Shown piece after piece: positions 1 to 9,043 of a DNA stretch of 64,000 nt (positions are counted from its first letter, which is position 1; every line of letters begins with the position of its first letter). The position numbers and the translations under genes were made by a program. The stretch is from positions 1-64,000 of the forward strand of contig JBBCJU010000009.1 of the NCBI GenBank assembly GCA_037190145.1, given 5' to 3'. Origin of the DNA: 55-13 sp037190145. Its GTDB lineage: Bacteria > Armatimonadota > Fimbriimonadia > Fimbriimonadales > Fimbriimonadaceae. The notes under the pieces are model-generated. The model had not been told where the DNA came from. It made no database searches and worked only from the letters and a program-made list of their open reading frames with translations.

Positions 1-802
<802 letters not shown>

Positions 803-1195
803 AAGTGTTGATCCAATCCCCGAAGGGATGGTTAACTCTTTAATTTGGAGTTACCATTTCTGGTACTCTTTCCCACCGAAACTAGTTCGCAGGGTCAGAG
901 CCTCCGACTTCCCAGCTTTGCTGAGAAGTTTTTAACGGGATCGAGTTTTAATGTTCGATCTCATTTCTTGTTAGACTACTGTTCTGAACGTCTATTCTCT
1001 ATTTTGCTTTCAATGTGCTTGCGACTGTTTGTCAGCCACGAGAGAAATTGTAGGCTCCAAAGGCTTTCAATGTCAAGGCCCTAGGCAAAAAAAGTCGAAA
1101 AAAGTCGATTCCTGCTGTGTAATTCGGTCGTCTGTATTTATTGGCCCTGGATAAACCACCATTCCGATTCAGATGTTGCGTTTGAAGGTTTGAGG
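803..1195 (-). other. 16S leader and rRNA promoter region (no protein gene)
   Basis: This 390-bp gap between the 16S 5' end and the end of the deacetylase gene holds no convincing gene. It contains the rRNA promoter (1047-1076), about 235 nt of transcribed leader, and A-tract DNA at 1086-1106. I looked for a canonical boxA antiterminator and did not find a clear match. Confidence 0.7.
1047..1076 (-). promoter_or_regulatory. Strong rRNA promoter
   Basis: On the minus strand there is a perfect -35 TTGACA (1076-1071), an 18-bp spacer and TACAAT as -10 (1052-1047). Transcription would start near 1040 and run through a leader of about 235 nt into 16S. Just upstream (plus 1086-1106) two A-tracts in a short direct repeat (AAAAAAAGTCG, AAAAAAGTCG) sit where an UP element would bind the alpha subunit. 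The match is by eye; no score was computed. Confidence 0.7.
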
Positions 1196-2005
1196 CTAGG
1201 AAGCCCGAATCTTACGCTTAAAGTCCTCCAAACTGGTTCGTCCGCTTACTCGCACCCTTGGAAGCATGAGCATTTCTTCACCAGGGGTGACTAATCCGCC
1301 ACCCTTCTTCCACCCAGCCAAATATCCTGCTGATCGCGCTCGCCGCTTAACCGTCTCGTTATAGGCCCCAGCCGGATAAGCAATCGAAGTCACCTTGTCT
1401 TGTAGCCGAAACTCGATCTTCTGTTTGGACTCTACTAACTCATAGTCCAATGCCTGTTCCGATAGCGTTGTTAGGTCGTAATGGTTGACTGTATGAGAAC
1501 CGTAACCAAATCCTGACTCATCCCGCATCTGCAATACATCTTCCCAACTGAGGCGATCGGGTCTGCCAAAGTTCCGTGTCACCAGAAAGATGGTGGCAGG
1601 GGCCTGAAACTTCTTTAGAATTGGAAAGGCCTGTTGGAAGTTGTCTTTGTAACCGTCATCCATCGTGATGCAAACTGCTTTTGCCGGAAGCTCTCGCCCT
1701 TCCATCACGGCTCGTTCCACCTCGCTGGCTAGCAGGAGCTGATATCCGTTCTCAATCAGAAACGTAACTTGGTCTTCAAAATCTTTCGGCGAAACAGTTA
1801 GGTCCCGCATCAAAGGGCTTTGCCGCTCTTTCTCCGAAAGGTTATCGATGCGGTGGTACATCAAGACTGGCACCGCGAAGGACTTCGTCATGACCGTACT
1901 CTTCAGTCTTTCAGCTTTGAAAGACACAACTTCCGTTCTGGGCACAGCTTGCCGGCAGCTCATCAATACCAACAAGGTAGCCACGACCCCAATCAATCTC
2001 AACAT
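1196..2005 (-). CDS. Polysaccharide deacetylase (NodB/CE4) lipoprotein
   Basis: A carbohydrate esterase family 4 enzyme, expected to remove N- or O-acetyl groups from a cell-surface or extracellular polysaccharide. Visible motifs, numbered from the ATG at 2005: the catalytic/metal pair in TMDDGYKDN (D116, D117), the SHTVNH metal site at about 170-175, and an AYPAGAYN block further on. The N-terminus is a lipoprotein signal with Cys17 in LVLMSC, so it is probably anchored in a membrane facing the periplasm. A TTG at 2056 extends the frame by 17 residues but spoils the signal peptide; neither start has a good Shine-Dalgarno. It lies downstream of nothing co-directional and converges with no gene. 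Substrate unknown. Confidence 0.85.
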   Translation of the reverse strand: MLRLIGVVATLLVLMSCRQAVPRTEVVSFKAERLKSTVMTKSFAVPVLMYHRIDNLSEKERQSPLMRDLTVSPKDFEDQVTFLIENGYQLLLASEVERAVMEGRELPAKAVCITMDDGYKDNFQQAFPILKKFQAPATIFLVTRNFGRPDRLSWEDVLQMRDESGFGYGSHTVNHYDLTTLSEQALDYELVESKQKIEFRLQDKVTSIAYPAGAYNETVKRRARSAGYLAGWKKGGGLVTPGEEMLMLPRVRVSGRTSLEDFKRKIRAS

Positions 2006-2155
2006 CAATAGGTGAAACGGTTCATTGCGTCCTCTCGTTCCGCACATTAATTCCAATTGGCAGGGAGACGCTCATACCAAGGTTAGTGGTTATCTATCGG
2101 AAACGGGTTCAAGATTCTTCTGTCTCTGGCACTGGCCAGATGAAAGGAGAAGAGA

Positions 2156-3979
2156 ATGAACAACTTACGGTCAGTCGCGGCTCGAAATGCAATCGCAGTA
2201 GCCGCCCTATCTTTCGGAGTTTCGGCATTTGCCCAGAAAACGATGCCGGTTTACGAGATCACCTCACCCTTGGTCACCAATGAAGCAGTGAGAGCCATCA
2301 ATGAGAGCCTCGGAGTCAAAGGAGCTTTGGATAATCGATTCATCTATTCACTTGCCAACCGTCAAGGAATCGAACTTGTCCCTCAAAAATTCCTCGGTAT
2401 GGATGGTCAAGATAATGAAGACGGGGTGGAGGCAAGCAACTACGCGGTCGATATCAACGGCCTCAAACGAGTTAAGACCTATTCGAAGGAATTGTCACTA
2501 AACCGAATTCAAAAGGCTCTCGCCCTTGCCAAAATCCGAATTCCTGGCTCCGCGTTCGTTTCCGAGTCCAGTCTTCAGCTTCGCGACAAGAACGGTAAAG
2601 AGATCATCTCCAAGGGGCTAGAAACGATCGTTAGCTACCAGATGTCTTTGGAAGGCGTGCCCTTAACCGGTCCTGGCTTCAAATCCCGTTTTGCCTTTGC
2701 TCCTAGCGGCGACCTTACTCAGGGCCACGTCTTTGGCTGGAATCTAAAGAAGGGCAAAGAGGTCACGATCATTTCTGCCGCTGAAGCGGTCAAAGAGGCC
2801 CAAAACACCTTCGCTGGCAAGAACGTGGACCTAAAGTCCAAGCTGGTTTACTTCGCACCATCCGCAGAGTTCCAGCCCAAATATCTGTTCCCTCACTATG
2901 AGATTAGCGGAACGATGAAGGTCAATGACGAAACGGTGGAACTTCGTAAAATGTTTGTTCCTGCCGCCAAGTCTTTGCTAACCGCAAACATCAGCCTCCA
3001 CACCAGCGGTGATATGGTTGACGCCAAACCTGTAATAGAAGGGGGCAGAGCGCCCTACAAGATTCAATGGTCTAGCTCAACCACAGATCTTATCCATAAG
3101 GGAAAGGAGATGGACTCAATCCGATATCAGGTGGAGCCACGCCGAGGAATGGAGCCTGTTGAAGAGACTTTGAGAATGATCGTCACCGATTCAGACGGCG
3201 TTCAAGTTGTGGCTAAGGCAACTCCCACCATCCTCATGTTCTCCGGCATTCCTGCCACCAACCTAATGGCAAACATGGCCAAGCCAGAAAGCTTGGTGCG
3301 TAAGTTCCAGCCCGGAAGGTTTGATGGCGGCATCGAGTGGATCGACTGGGCGAGCAATGCGAACAATTGCCGCAACGAAATGAATGCGAAAGGACTGCCA
3401 GTCCAATTTTATTGGGGCGAGATGAGTGCCTGGGAGCAAGACTTCAAAAAGTCATCTGCTGGTGGTGATGATAGCAACTGGGTTGACGACGTAGATATTA
3501 CGTTCTACACCGGCCATGCAAACGGCAATGGCTTTACATTCAAATCAAATATGGACGATACGTTCCTGCACTTCAATGATGCATCTTGGGGGGAGCGGGA
3601 AGCGGAGTGGATCGTTATTGCAGCCTGCGGACCTTTGCAACCTACAGAGAATGGCCGTGGACTAGATCGTTGGCTACCCTCTTTCCGAGGTCTGCACATT
3701 CTCATGGGATATGGCAATGTGAGCTATGACTCTAACCAAGAAGGTAAGAAATTCATGAGCCGAATCCTGCGGAGCAATAATCCGATGCGAATTCGAGATG
3801 CATGGATTTCCACCGCATCAGAAGAGCAGCCTTCGGATGTCCTACTTGGGCTCATGGGGCCTCTTCGAGATGACTGGGTTTGGAATTGGGATGACTACTT
3901 CTGGGGCAAGGGATCAGTTGGTCCAGACATTCCTGCATCCAGAATCATCGGCTACTGGTACTACGTAGTTCCTTGCTAA
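2156..3979 (+). CDS. Secreted DUF6345-like protein, possible clan-CD (caspase-like) fold
   Basis: 607-residue exported protein with a clear signal peptide (cleavage after AFA, about residue 26) and an AAAGGAG ribosome site before ATG 2156. The first 380 residues look like exported beta-rich and PepSY-like material. The C-terminal third resembles the DUF6345 group: FYTGHANGNG (His454), then AACGPL (Cys491), then GLHILMGYGN. A His followed about 35-40 residues later by an Ala-Cys at the end of a hydrophobic strand is how clan-CD cysteine peptidases (gingipain, caspase, legumain) are laid out, so peptidase activity is possible but unproven. Transcription probably ends at the hairpin at 3998-4030. 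Family name is from memory. Confidence 0.75.
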   Translation: MNNLRSVAARNAIAVAALSFGVSAFAQKTMPVYEITSPLVTNEAVRAINESLGVKGALDNRFIYSLANRQGIELVPQKFLGMDGQDNEDGVEASNYAVDINGLKRVKTYSKELSLNRIQKALALAKIRIPGSAFVSESSLQLRDKNGKEIISKGLETIVSYQMSLEGVPLTGPGFKSRFAFAPSGDLTQGHVFGWNLKKGKEVTIISAAEAVKEAQNTFAGKNVDLKSKLVYFAPSAEFQPKYLFPHYEISGTMKVNDETVELRKMFVPAAKSLLTANISLHTSGDMVDAKPVIEGGRAPYKIQWSSSTTDLIHKGKEMDSIRYQVEPRRGMEPVEETLRMIVTDSDGVQVVAKATPTILMFSGIPATNLMANMAKPESLVRKFQPGRFDGGIEWIDWASNANNCRNEMNAKGLPVQFYWGEMSAWEQDFKKSSAGGDDSNWVDDVDITFYTGHANGNGFTFKSNMDDTFLHFNDASWGEREAEWIVIAACGPLQPTENGRGLDRWLPSFRGLHILMGYGNVSYDSNQEGKKFMSRILRSNNPMRIRDAWISTASEEQPSDVLLGLMGPLRDDWVWNWDDYFWGKGSVGPDIPASRIIGYWYYVVPC

Positions 3980-3997
3980 TGGCCTGAGATAAACAAA

Positions 3998-4030
3998 GGA
4001 GGTGACGTGGCGTCTGTCCACTTCACCTCC
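3998..4030 (+). terminator. 13-bp hairpin after the secreted protein gene
   Basis: Two 13-nt arms (3998-4010 and 4018-4030) are complementary except for one position, with a 7-nt loop. The left arm contains a perfect anti-16S match (AGGAGGTGA), but it is sequestered in the stem and leads only into a poor frame, so I read it as a transcription-ending structure rather than a ribosome site. No U-tract follows, so intrinsic termination is uncertain. Confidence 0.5.
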
Positions 4031-4062
4031 ATCAGCCCATTCGAGGGTAACTTACGCCCAAC

Positions 4063-6210
4063 TTGCGCGCGATTTTTACTCTCACTCTCTTTATCAGTTC
4101 AGGGCTTTTGTTCTTGGTCCAACCGATGGTCGCCAAGATGATCTTGCCCAGGTTCGGTGGCTCGCCCACCGTTTGGACCACGAGCATGCTCTTCTTTCAG
4201 GTGCTCCTACTTCTAGGTTATCTGTATGCGCACGCCGCCACCAAATGGTTGGGAGCCAAGAAGCAGTCCGTTCTCCATATCGGTTTGTTCCTAGTAGCCG
4301 CCTTACTCACCCGTTTGGCTCTTCCTCAATCAAACAGTATTGAAAACAACCAATGGCAAGTTCTCCTCGCCCTGGCTTTAATGGTTGGCGCACCCTTTTT
4401 TGTCCTTAGCGCCGGTGCTCCTCTCATTCAACGTTGGTTTGCCCAAACAAACGACCCCGCCGCAAAGGATCCTTACTTCTTATACAGCGCCAGCAATGTC
4501 GGAAGCATGGTGGCGCTGCTGGCTTACCCCTTTCTCATTGAGCCACGCTTTGCCCTCGCTACGCAGGGAAAGATATGGACCTACGGCTTTCTTGGACTAA
4601 TCGCCTTGATGGCGGTCTGTGCTTTCCTTTTAATGAAGCAGCCCAGCCAAACCACTGAAGCCACCGCTGAGGTTCCCACTCCAATCACTTCCAAGCAAAG
4701 ACTTTCATGGGTGCTATTGGCAGCTGTCCCCTCAAGCCTTTTACTAGGGGTGACCAACTACATGACCACCAACATCGCTCCCATGCCGTTGTTGTGGATT
4801 GTTCCCCTCACCATCTACTTAATCACTTTCATCGTTGCCTTTGCGCGCAGACAGTTTGTAAAAGCCTCCACTTGGGCCAGAATCTTCCCTCTTCTCTTTA
4901 CCCCCCTTGTCTTGGTGATGGTGATGGAAGCAACAACTCCCATGATGCCTCTGGCCGGGTTAAACCTGGCGACCTTTGCCATTGCGGCTCTCATGTGTCA
5001 CACCCGTTTGGTAGAAACCCGCCCATCAGCCGGGAACCTAACGGAGTTCTATGTCTGGCTTTCGGTCGGAGGTGCAGTCGGAGGACTATTCAACGCCCTT
5101 TTCGCCCCAACCGTCTTTAACACTCTCGCTGAATATCCCATTGCATTGGTTGCGGCTTGTCTTTTACGACCCCGAAGGGAAGGACAGACCCTCAACCTGA
5201 AACTTGATGTTGTTTTTGGGGTCGCCATGTTCCTGATCGCCGTAGGCATTGCTTTTGCGGCCAGGGAAGCCGGAATGCCTCCTTCACAAGCCCGCACGGC
5301 ATTGGTAATTGGACTGCCCGCCATTCTTTGCTTTCTCATGGTGGACCACCCAATCCGATATGGCCTTATGATCGGCGCAATGTTCCTCAGTGCCAATGTC
5401 ATGAAAACAAGCTCCGCTGGTTCAGTCATCTATACCGGTCGAAGCTTCTTTGGTATTCACCGAGTGGTGGCGACAAGTGATGGCAGGTTCCACGAGTTGG
5501 TCCATGGAAATACGACTCATGGCCTCCAAGACATGAAGAATCCGGGAGAACCCCTTACCTACTACACTCGCACCGGCCCTATTGGAACCGTCTTCGAGGC
5601 ATATCCGAAGATGCAAGATGTCGCCCTAGTCGGGCTGGGCGTAGGCTCATGCGCAGCCTATGGCTTTCCTGGCCAACGCATGACTTACTTTGAGATTGAT
5701 CCCCTAGTAGACAAAATCGCAAAGGATCCTAAGTACTTCACGTTTCTCCAAGACACCAAGGCTGATCTTGATGTTGTCCTAGGCGACGCACGATTGACAC
5801 TAGCCCGGCAAGCCCAAAAGTACGACTTGGTTGCTCTCGATGCGTTCAGCTCCGATTCCATCCCCATTCATCTGATGACTCGTGAAGCCGTCGAGATGTA
5901 TGTGAGCAAGCTAAAACCGAATGGATTTCTGGCTTTTCACATATCCAATCGCTACCTGCAGCTAGAACCTATTCTGACCAAAGTCGCCCAAAGTCTTGGA
6001 CTTACCGCGTACTCCATGGTGGACGCCCCTTCCGATGAGGAGATGGCCGCCGGCAAGCGCCCATCCAACTGGATGGTATTAACCAAGGACAAAGCGAATG
6101 TGGAGAAGCTCGTAAATCGCTCTTTGTGGCAAGAATCAGAGATCGACCCCAAAGCTCCGCTATGGACTGATGACTACTCAAACATCTTAAGCGCATTCGA
6201 TCCCGACTAA
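4063..6210 (+). CDS. Membrane-fused spermidine synthase-like protein
   Basis: 715 residues. The first 430 or so are a polytopic membrane domain of about 12 segments beginning FISSGLLFLVQPMVAKMILP, which is typical of fused MFS/SpeE-like proteins. The C-terminal 260 residues are a Rossmann aminopropyltransferase-like domain with GLGVGSCAAYG (cofactor loop), YFEIDP (acidic residue at strand 2), LGDAR, and DAFSSDS. Members are often called spermidine synthases, but their substrate is generally unproven. The start is a TTG at 4063, the first possible start after an in-frame TAA at 4048; GAGGG at 4043 is a weak ribosome site. Alone on its strand, downstream of the 3998 hairpin. Confidence 0.85.
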   Translation: MRAIFTLTLFISSGLLFLVQPMVAKMILPRFGGSPTVWTTSMLFFQVLLLLGYLYAHAATKWLGAKKQSVLHIGLFLVAALLTRLALPQSNSIENNQWQVLLALALMVGAPFFVLSAGAPLIQRWFAQTNDPAAKDPYFLYSASNVGSMVALLAYPFLIEPRFALATQGKIWTYGFLGLIALMAVCAFLLMKQPSQTTEATAEVPTPITSKQRLSWVLLAAVPSSLLLGVTNYMTTNIAPMPLLWIVPLTIYLITFIVAFARRQFVKASTWARIFPLLFTPLVLVMVMEATTPMMPLAGLNLATFAIAALMCHTRLVETRPSAGNLTEFYVWLSVGGAVGGLFNALFAPTVFNTLAEYPIALVAACLLRPRREGQTLNLKLDVVFGVAMFLIAVGIAFAAREAGMPPSQARTALVIGLPAILCFLMVDHPIRYGLMIGAMFLSANVMKTSSAGSVIYTGRSFFGIHRVVATSDGRFHELVHGNTTHGLQDMKNPGEPLTYYTRTGPIGTVFEAYPKMQDVALVGLGVGSCAAYGFPGQRMTYFEIDPLVDKIAKDPKYFTFLQDTKADLDVVLGDARLTLARQAQKYDLVALDAFSSDSIPIHLMTREAVEMYVSKLKPNGFLAFHISNRYLQLEPILTKVAQSLGLTAYSMVDAPSDEEMAAGKRPSNWMVLTKDKANVEKLVNRSLWQESEIDPKAPLWTDDYSNILSAFDPD

Positions 6211-6231
6211 ATTATTCATGCAATCCGACGT

Positions 6232-6248
6232 ATCATTACATGTATGAT
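6232..6248 (+). promoter_or_regulatory. Palindromic operator candidate of the toxin-antitoxin pair
   Basis: ATCATTACATGTATGAT overlaps the antitoxin start codon (ATG 6244). The core TACATGTA is a perfect palindrome flanked by ATCA and TGAT. A TATCAT at 6231-6236 could be the -10. Phd/YefM antitoxins typically repress their own promoter by binding such palindromes, so this is a natural autoregulatory site; binding is inferred. Confidence 0.4.
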
Positions 6249-6525
6249 TCGCGCAACAAATATCTGCTCACTAACTGAGTTCACCAGAAATGCAAAGAAG
6301 GTGGTCAGCCAGGTGAGGGAAACCCGCCAACCCTATGCACTCACCGTTAATGGTGAGGCTGAGGTAGTGGTGCAAGATGTCGAGTCTTACCAAGCAATGG
6401 TAGATGAGCTAAATCGGATGCACTTACAAAGAGCCATTTTGCAAGGCGAGCTAGCGTATGCAAAGGGAGAGTTTCAAGGCATAGACGAAGCATTCGACGA
6501 GATAGAGAAAGAGCTTGAAATATAG
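6244..6525 (+). CDS. Type II antitoxin, Phd/YefM family
   Basis: 93 residues. The N-terminal half has the Phd/YefM pattern: SLTEFTRNAKKVVSQVRET, then a strand ALTVNGEAEVVVQDVESYQ, which folds as a DNA-binding dimer. The C-terminal helical, acidic tail (EAFDEIEKELEI) would wrap the toxin. It overlaps the downstream toxin gene by 11 nt, so the two are translated together. Only about 30 nt separate it from the preceding gene, and the palindrome at 6232 covers its start, suggesting its own autoregulated promoter. Confidence 0.88.
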   Translation: MIRATNICSLTEFTRNAKKVVSQVRETRQPYALTVNGEAEVVVQDVESYQAMVDELNRMHLQRAILQGELAYAKGEFQGIDEAFDEIEKELEI

Positions 6526-6847
6526 AGTTGTCCTCACCGAGCCAGCTAAGAACGACATCCGCGACTATGTTCGCTTTATAAGCGTCGAGCAACGATCTCC
6601 AGCACAAGCCCGCAAATGGAGTCGAGATTTAAGGACCGAGGTGGCAAAACTGACTTACCTCGCGGACAAGTTTAATGTTATTGAAGAGGGCTTGATAACC
6701 CAAAGACCAACTCGGTCATTTCATTTCCACTCTCATCGAGTGATTTACAAAATTGATTATGAGAATCTAAGGGCTGTCATAATCCGCATTTACCACGGCT
6801 CACGCCAGCCCCTTCAACCCTCTGACTTTCAGGACTTTAACTTATAG
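6515..6847 (+). CDS. Type II toxin, RelE/ParE family
   Basis: 110 residues starting with TTG (6515) inside the end of the antitoxin gene. The opening YRVVLTEPAKNDIRDYVRFI and the closing RVIYKIDYENLRAVIIRIYHGSR are the conserved N-terminal helix and C-terminal strands of ParE/RelE toxins. ParE proteins block DNA gyrase and RelE proteins cleave mRNA at the ribosome; the sequence alone does not decide which. The 3' end overlaps the convergent GH16 gene by 19 nt. Confidence 0.87.
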   Translation: MKYRVVLTEPAKNDIRDYVRFISVEQRSPAQARKWSRDLRTEVAKLTYLADKFNVIEEGLITQRPTRSFHFHSHRVIYKIDYENLRAVIIRIYHGSRQPLQPSDFQDFNL

Positions 6848-7650
6848 AATCGAACGTAATCGATCTCATACCGATGCGGCAGTAAGCTCTCATCGATCCC
6901 CTGTTGTCCACCCCAAGCGCCGCCAATTGCTAAGTTCACAATCAGATACTGGGGTTTATCAAATGGCCACTTGTCCTCACCCGCATTGGGCTCCTTTCGA
7001 TACACGAAATACCGCGTATCATTGTAGAAAAACTCCATTCGGTCGGGATACCATTCCACCGCGTAGACATTGAACGATTTCCACGGCTCGCCACCGTCAA
7101 TGTTGTTACCCTTGCCCGTCCCCTTTGTATGGTTGTAAGCATCCACGTGGATGTTTGCGTGAACACGCTTGGGATCAAAACCTACATTCTCTAATATGTC
7201 GATTTCGCCACATTTGGGCCAACCCGCTTTTCCAATATTGGTTCCCAACGTCCAGATTGCGGGCCATGTGCCGCGCCCAGTCGGGACCTTTGCTCGAGCC
7301 TCTATCCGACCGTACAAAAACTCCTTCTTCCCGCTCGTTGTGAGACTCGCCGAGGTGATCTTGTTGCCGTTCCAGTTATCCTTTCGGGCCTCAATGACCA
7401 ACTTGCCATTCTCGATGCGGGCATTCTCCGGACGGTCAGTGTAGTACTGGGCCTCGTTATTGCGAAGGTGGCCCTTCTCGTAAATCCAATTGCGAGCGTC
7501 CGGGCGATCCCCCCGATCAAACTCATCAGACCAGTCCAGCTTCCATTTGCTGGCGTCAAACTTCTGCTTGATAATAGCCGTATCTGATGTTCCACTAAGA
7601 CCTTGTTGAGTTGACATGAGCGCGGCCACTCCTATGAGACCGATAATCAT
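6829..7650 (-). CDS. Glycoside hydrolase family 16 (laminarinase-like beta-glucanase)
   Basis: 273-residue secreted jelly-roll glycosidase. The catalytic signature GEIDILE gives nucleophile Glu149, helper Asp151 and acid/base Glu154; the six-residue spacing (ExDxxE) is the bulged form found in laminarinases and agarases rather than lichenases. Other family blocks are DWSDEFD near 39-45, RNNEAQYYT and GTWPAIWTLG. A short signal peptide starts at ATG 7650, preceded by a perfect AGGAGG. It follows the C45-like gene by 9 nt and is therefore co-transcribed. The exact glucan is not determined. Confidence 0.9.
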   Translation of the reverse strand: MIIGLIGVAALMSTQQGLSGTSDTAIIKQKFDASKWKLDWSDEFDRGDRPDARNWIYEKGHLRNNEAQYYTDRPENARIENGKLVIEARKDNWNGNKITSASLTTSGKKEFLYGRIEARAKVPTGRGTWPAIWTLGTNIGKAGWPKCGEIDILENVGFDPKRVHANIHVDAYNHTKGTGKGNNIDGGEPWKSFNVYAVEWYPDRMEFFYNDTRYFVYRKEPNAGEDKWPFDKPQYLIVNLAIGGAWGGQQGIDESLLPHRYEIDYVRFYKLKS

Positions 7651-7659
7651 TAAAACCTC

Positions 7660-9000
7660 CTAACGCGGTACCGTGAACGTTACCCAAGGCTGCGCTTTGA
7701 TATCTTTTAACCACGGCCCATACTTAGCCCTTTGGTTCGGAAAACGTTTGAAATAGTCTGCGGCAATCAGTTCTGAACCATCCGGGATACCCATTCTCGC
7801 CCACAGCGACATCTTGCTCACAGAATCCGAAGTCGCAACCCGGGCATTAGTCGCTCCATGCAGCACCCCAAAGCCATCTGATCGGCCACAAAGGGTGGAA
7901 TCGCTGGCACCTGTCTTGCCTGTAACCTCACTGTAGGTATCTGCAAGAAACAGCTTGGCTTTCTCCGCATCTACTTTGCCCTTGTTTGCTTCCAACAAAG
8001 TTCCCCAACGTTGCTTCCTTGCCATGCAACCGTTTTGCCGTGGGTTCGGATTGAACCAAGTCACTTCTTCTTGGATCAACTTTGGATCTTCGGGAAAGTT
8101 CGCACCCACATAAGCTCCATCTTTGGTTCGGTGGAAGTTCACATTCTTCAGCCCAAGTTCCAATTTTCCAATCTCTCCGGTCTTGGCATCCGCCATTAGC
8201 CATGTATTGGCATATCCTCCGTTGTTTCCGGTCTTGAAAATGCGAACCATGTCATCCAAGCTGTTCCCATACTGAATCGCCTTGCGCATTCTCATAAACT
8301 CCGGAAGACCATTTGGATCAAAACCATGGAAGCCGCTAATGGTCGTTTCGCAGAGCATCATCCCCGCTGAGTTGATGGCAAAGTCGCTTCCACTGTGAAT
8401 CATGCCCGCCAGAGCGTCCATCAAGATTCGATTGCCCTTCTCCGGCTTGATGTCAAGCATCACGTTGAACCGCTGTCCCATCACATAGCCCCACCATAGG
8501 TTATGTCCCATCACAATCTTGCCGTCTGCGGTTTGACTGCCGGTTGCCACAAACGCACTACAAGCCTCTTTGGCATTGCTCTCTCGAGGACCGCCCGCTT
8601 GCGCCTTTTTCCAAGGCAAGTAGTAGCCACCAACTTCGATATGAGCATTGAACGCGAGCACATCCCAAACGTCAAAGGCCACCCCTTTGGCATTTAGGCC
8701 CTCTGTCATCCCAACAAGCTCATCTCTGTATTCAGTATCCAACTTGTCCCAGAAAAGCTTCTTCGACTCCTCCCGATACCAATTCCAATCCTTCTCGCCC
8801 AAATCCGTAGCTTTCAGTGCCTTATGAGCATCATCTATTTCCGGCGCAAGGAGATACCCATACTGAAACCCAATCGTCCTCGGCTTTCCTTCCAAATGAG
8901 CATAAATCCAACCTGACTTTTCAAATCGATGAGCCTTGGTAAGACGTACGTCTTGGACAGCCCCCTGAAACAAAATCGCGGCGCCAAAAAGGACTAGCAT
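7660..9000 (-). CDS. Secreted C45/phospholipase B-like Ntn hydrolase
   Basis: 446 residues with a signal peptide of about 15 residues. Cys147 in ACSAFVATG followed by DGKIVMGHNLWW fits the N-terminal nucleophile of C45 acyltransferase (acyl-coenzyme A:6-aminopenicillanic acid acyltransferase) and phospholipase-B-like proteins, which mature by self-cleavage before the Cys. The earlier RTIGFQYGYLL block is also typical. It heads a two-gene unit with the GH16 gene 9 nt downstream. The substrate, an amide or ester, cannot be told from sequence. Confidence 0.72.
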   Translation of the reverse strand: MLVLFGAAILFQGAVQDVRLTKAHRFEKSGWIYAHLEGKPRTIGFQYGYLLAPEIDDAHKALKATDLGEKDWNWYREESKKLFWDKLDTEYRDELVGMTEGLNAKGVAFDVWDVLAFNAHIEVGGYYLPWKKAQAGGPRESNAKEACSAFVATGSQTADGKIVMGHNLWWGYVMGQRFNVMLDIKPEKGNRILMDALAGMIHSGSDFAINSAGMMLCETTISGFHGFDPNGLPEFMRMRKAIQYGNSLDDMVRIFKTGNNGGYANTWLMADAKTGEIGKLELGLKNVNFHRTKDGAYVGANFPEDPKLIQEEVTWFNPNPRQNGCMARKQRWGTLLEANKGKVDAEKAKLFLADTYSEVTGKTGASDSTLCGRSDGFGVLHGATNARVATSDSVSKMSLWARMGIPDGSELIAADYFKRFPNQRAKYGPWLKDIKAQPWVTFTVPR

Positions 9001-9043
9001 TAGTTAAGGATACGCCATAGAAATCTGGTTACGCCAAGCCTGT

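Noticed and set aside
4002..4343. 113-codon frame beginning right after a perfect AGGAGGTGA
   Set aside because: It is a shadow of the SpeE-like gene in another frame, has no domain-like composition, and the ribosome site is inside a hairpin.
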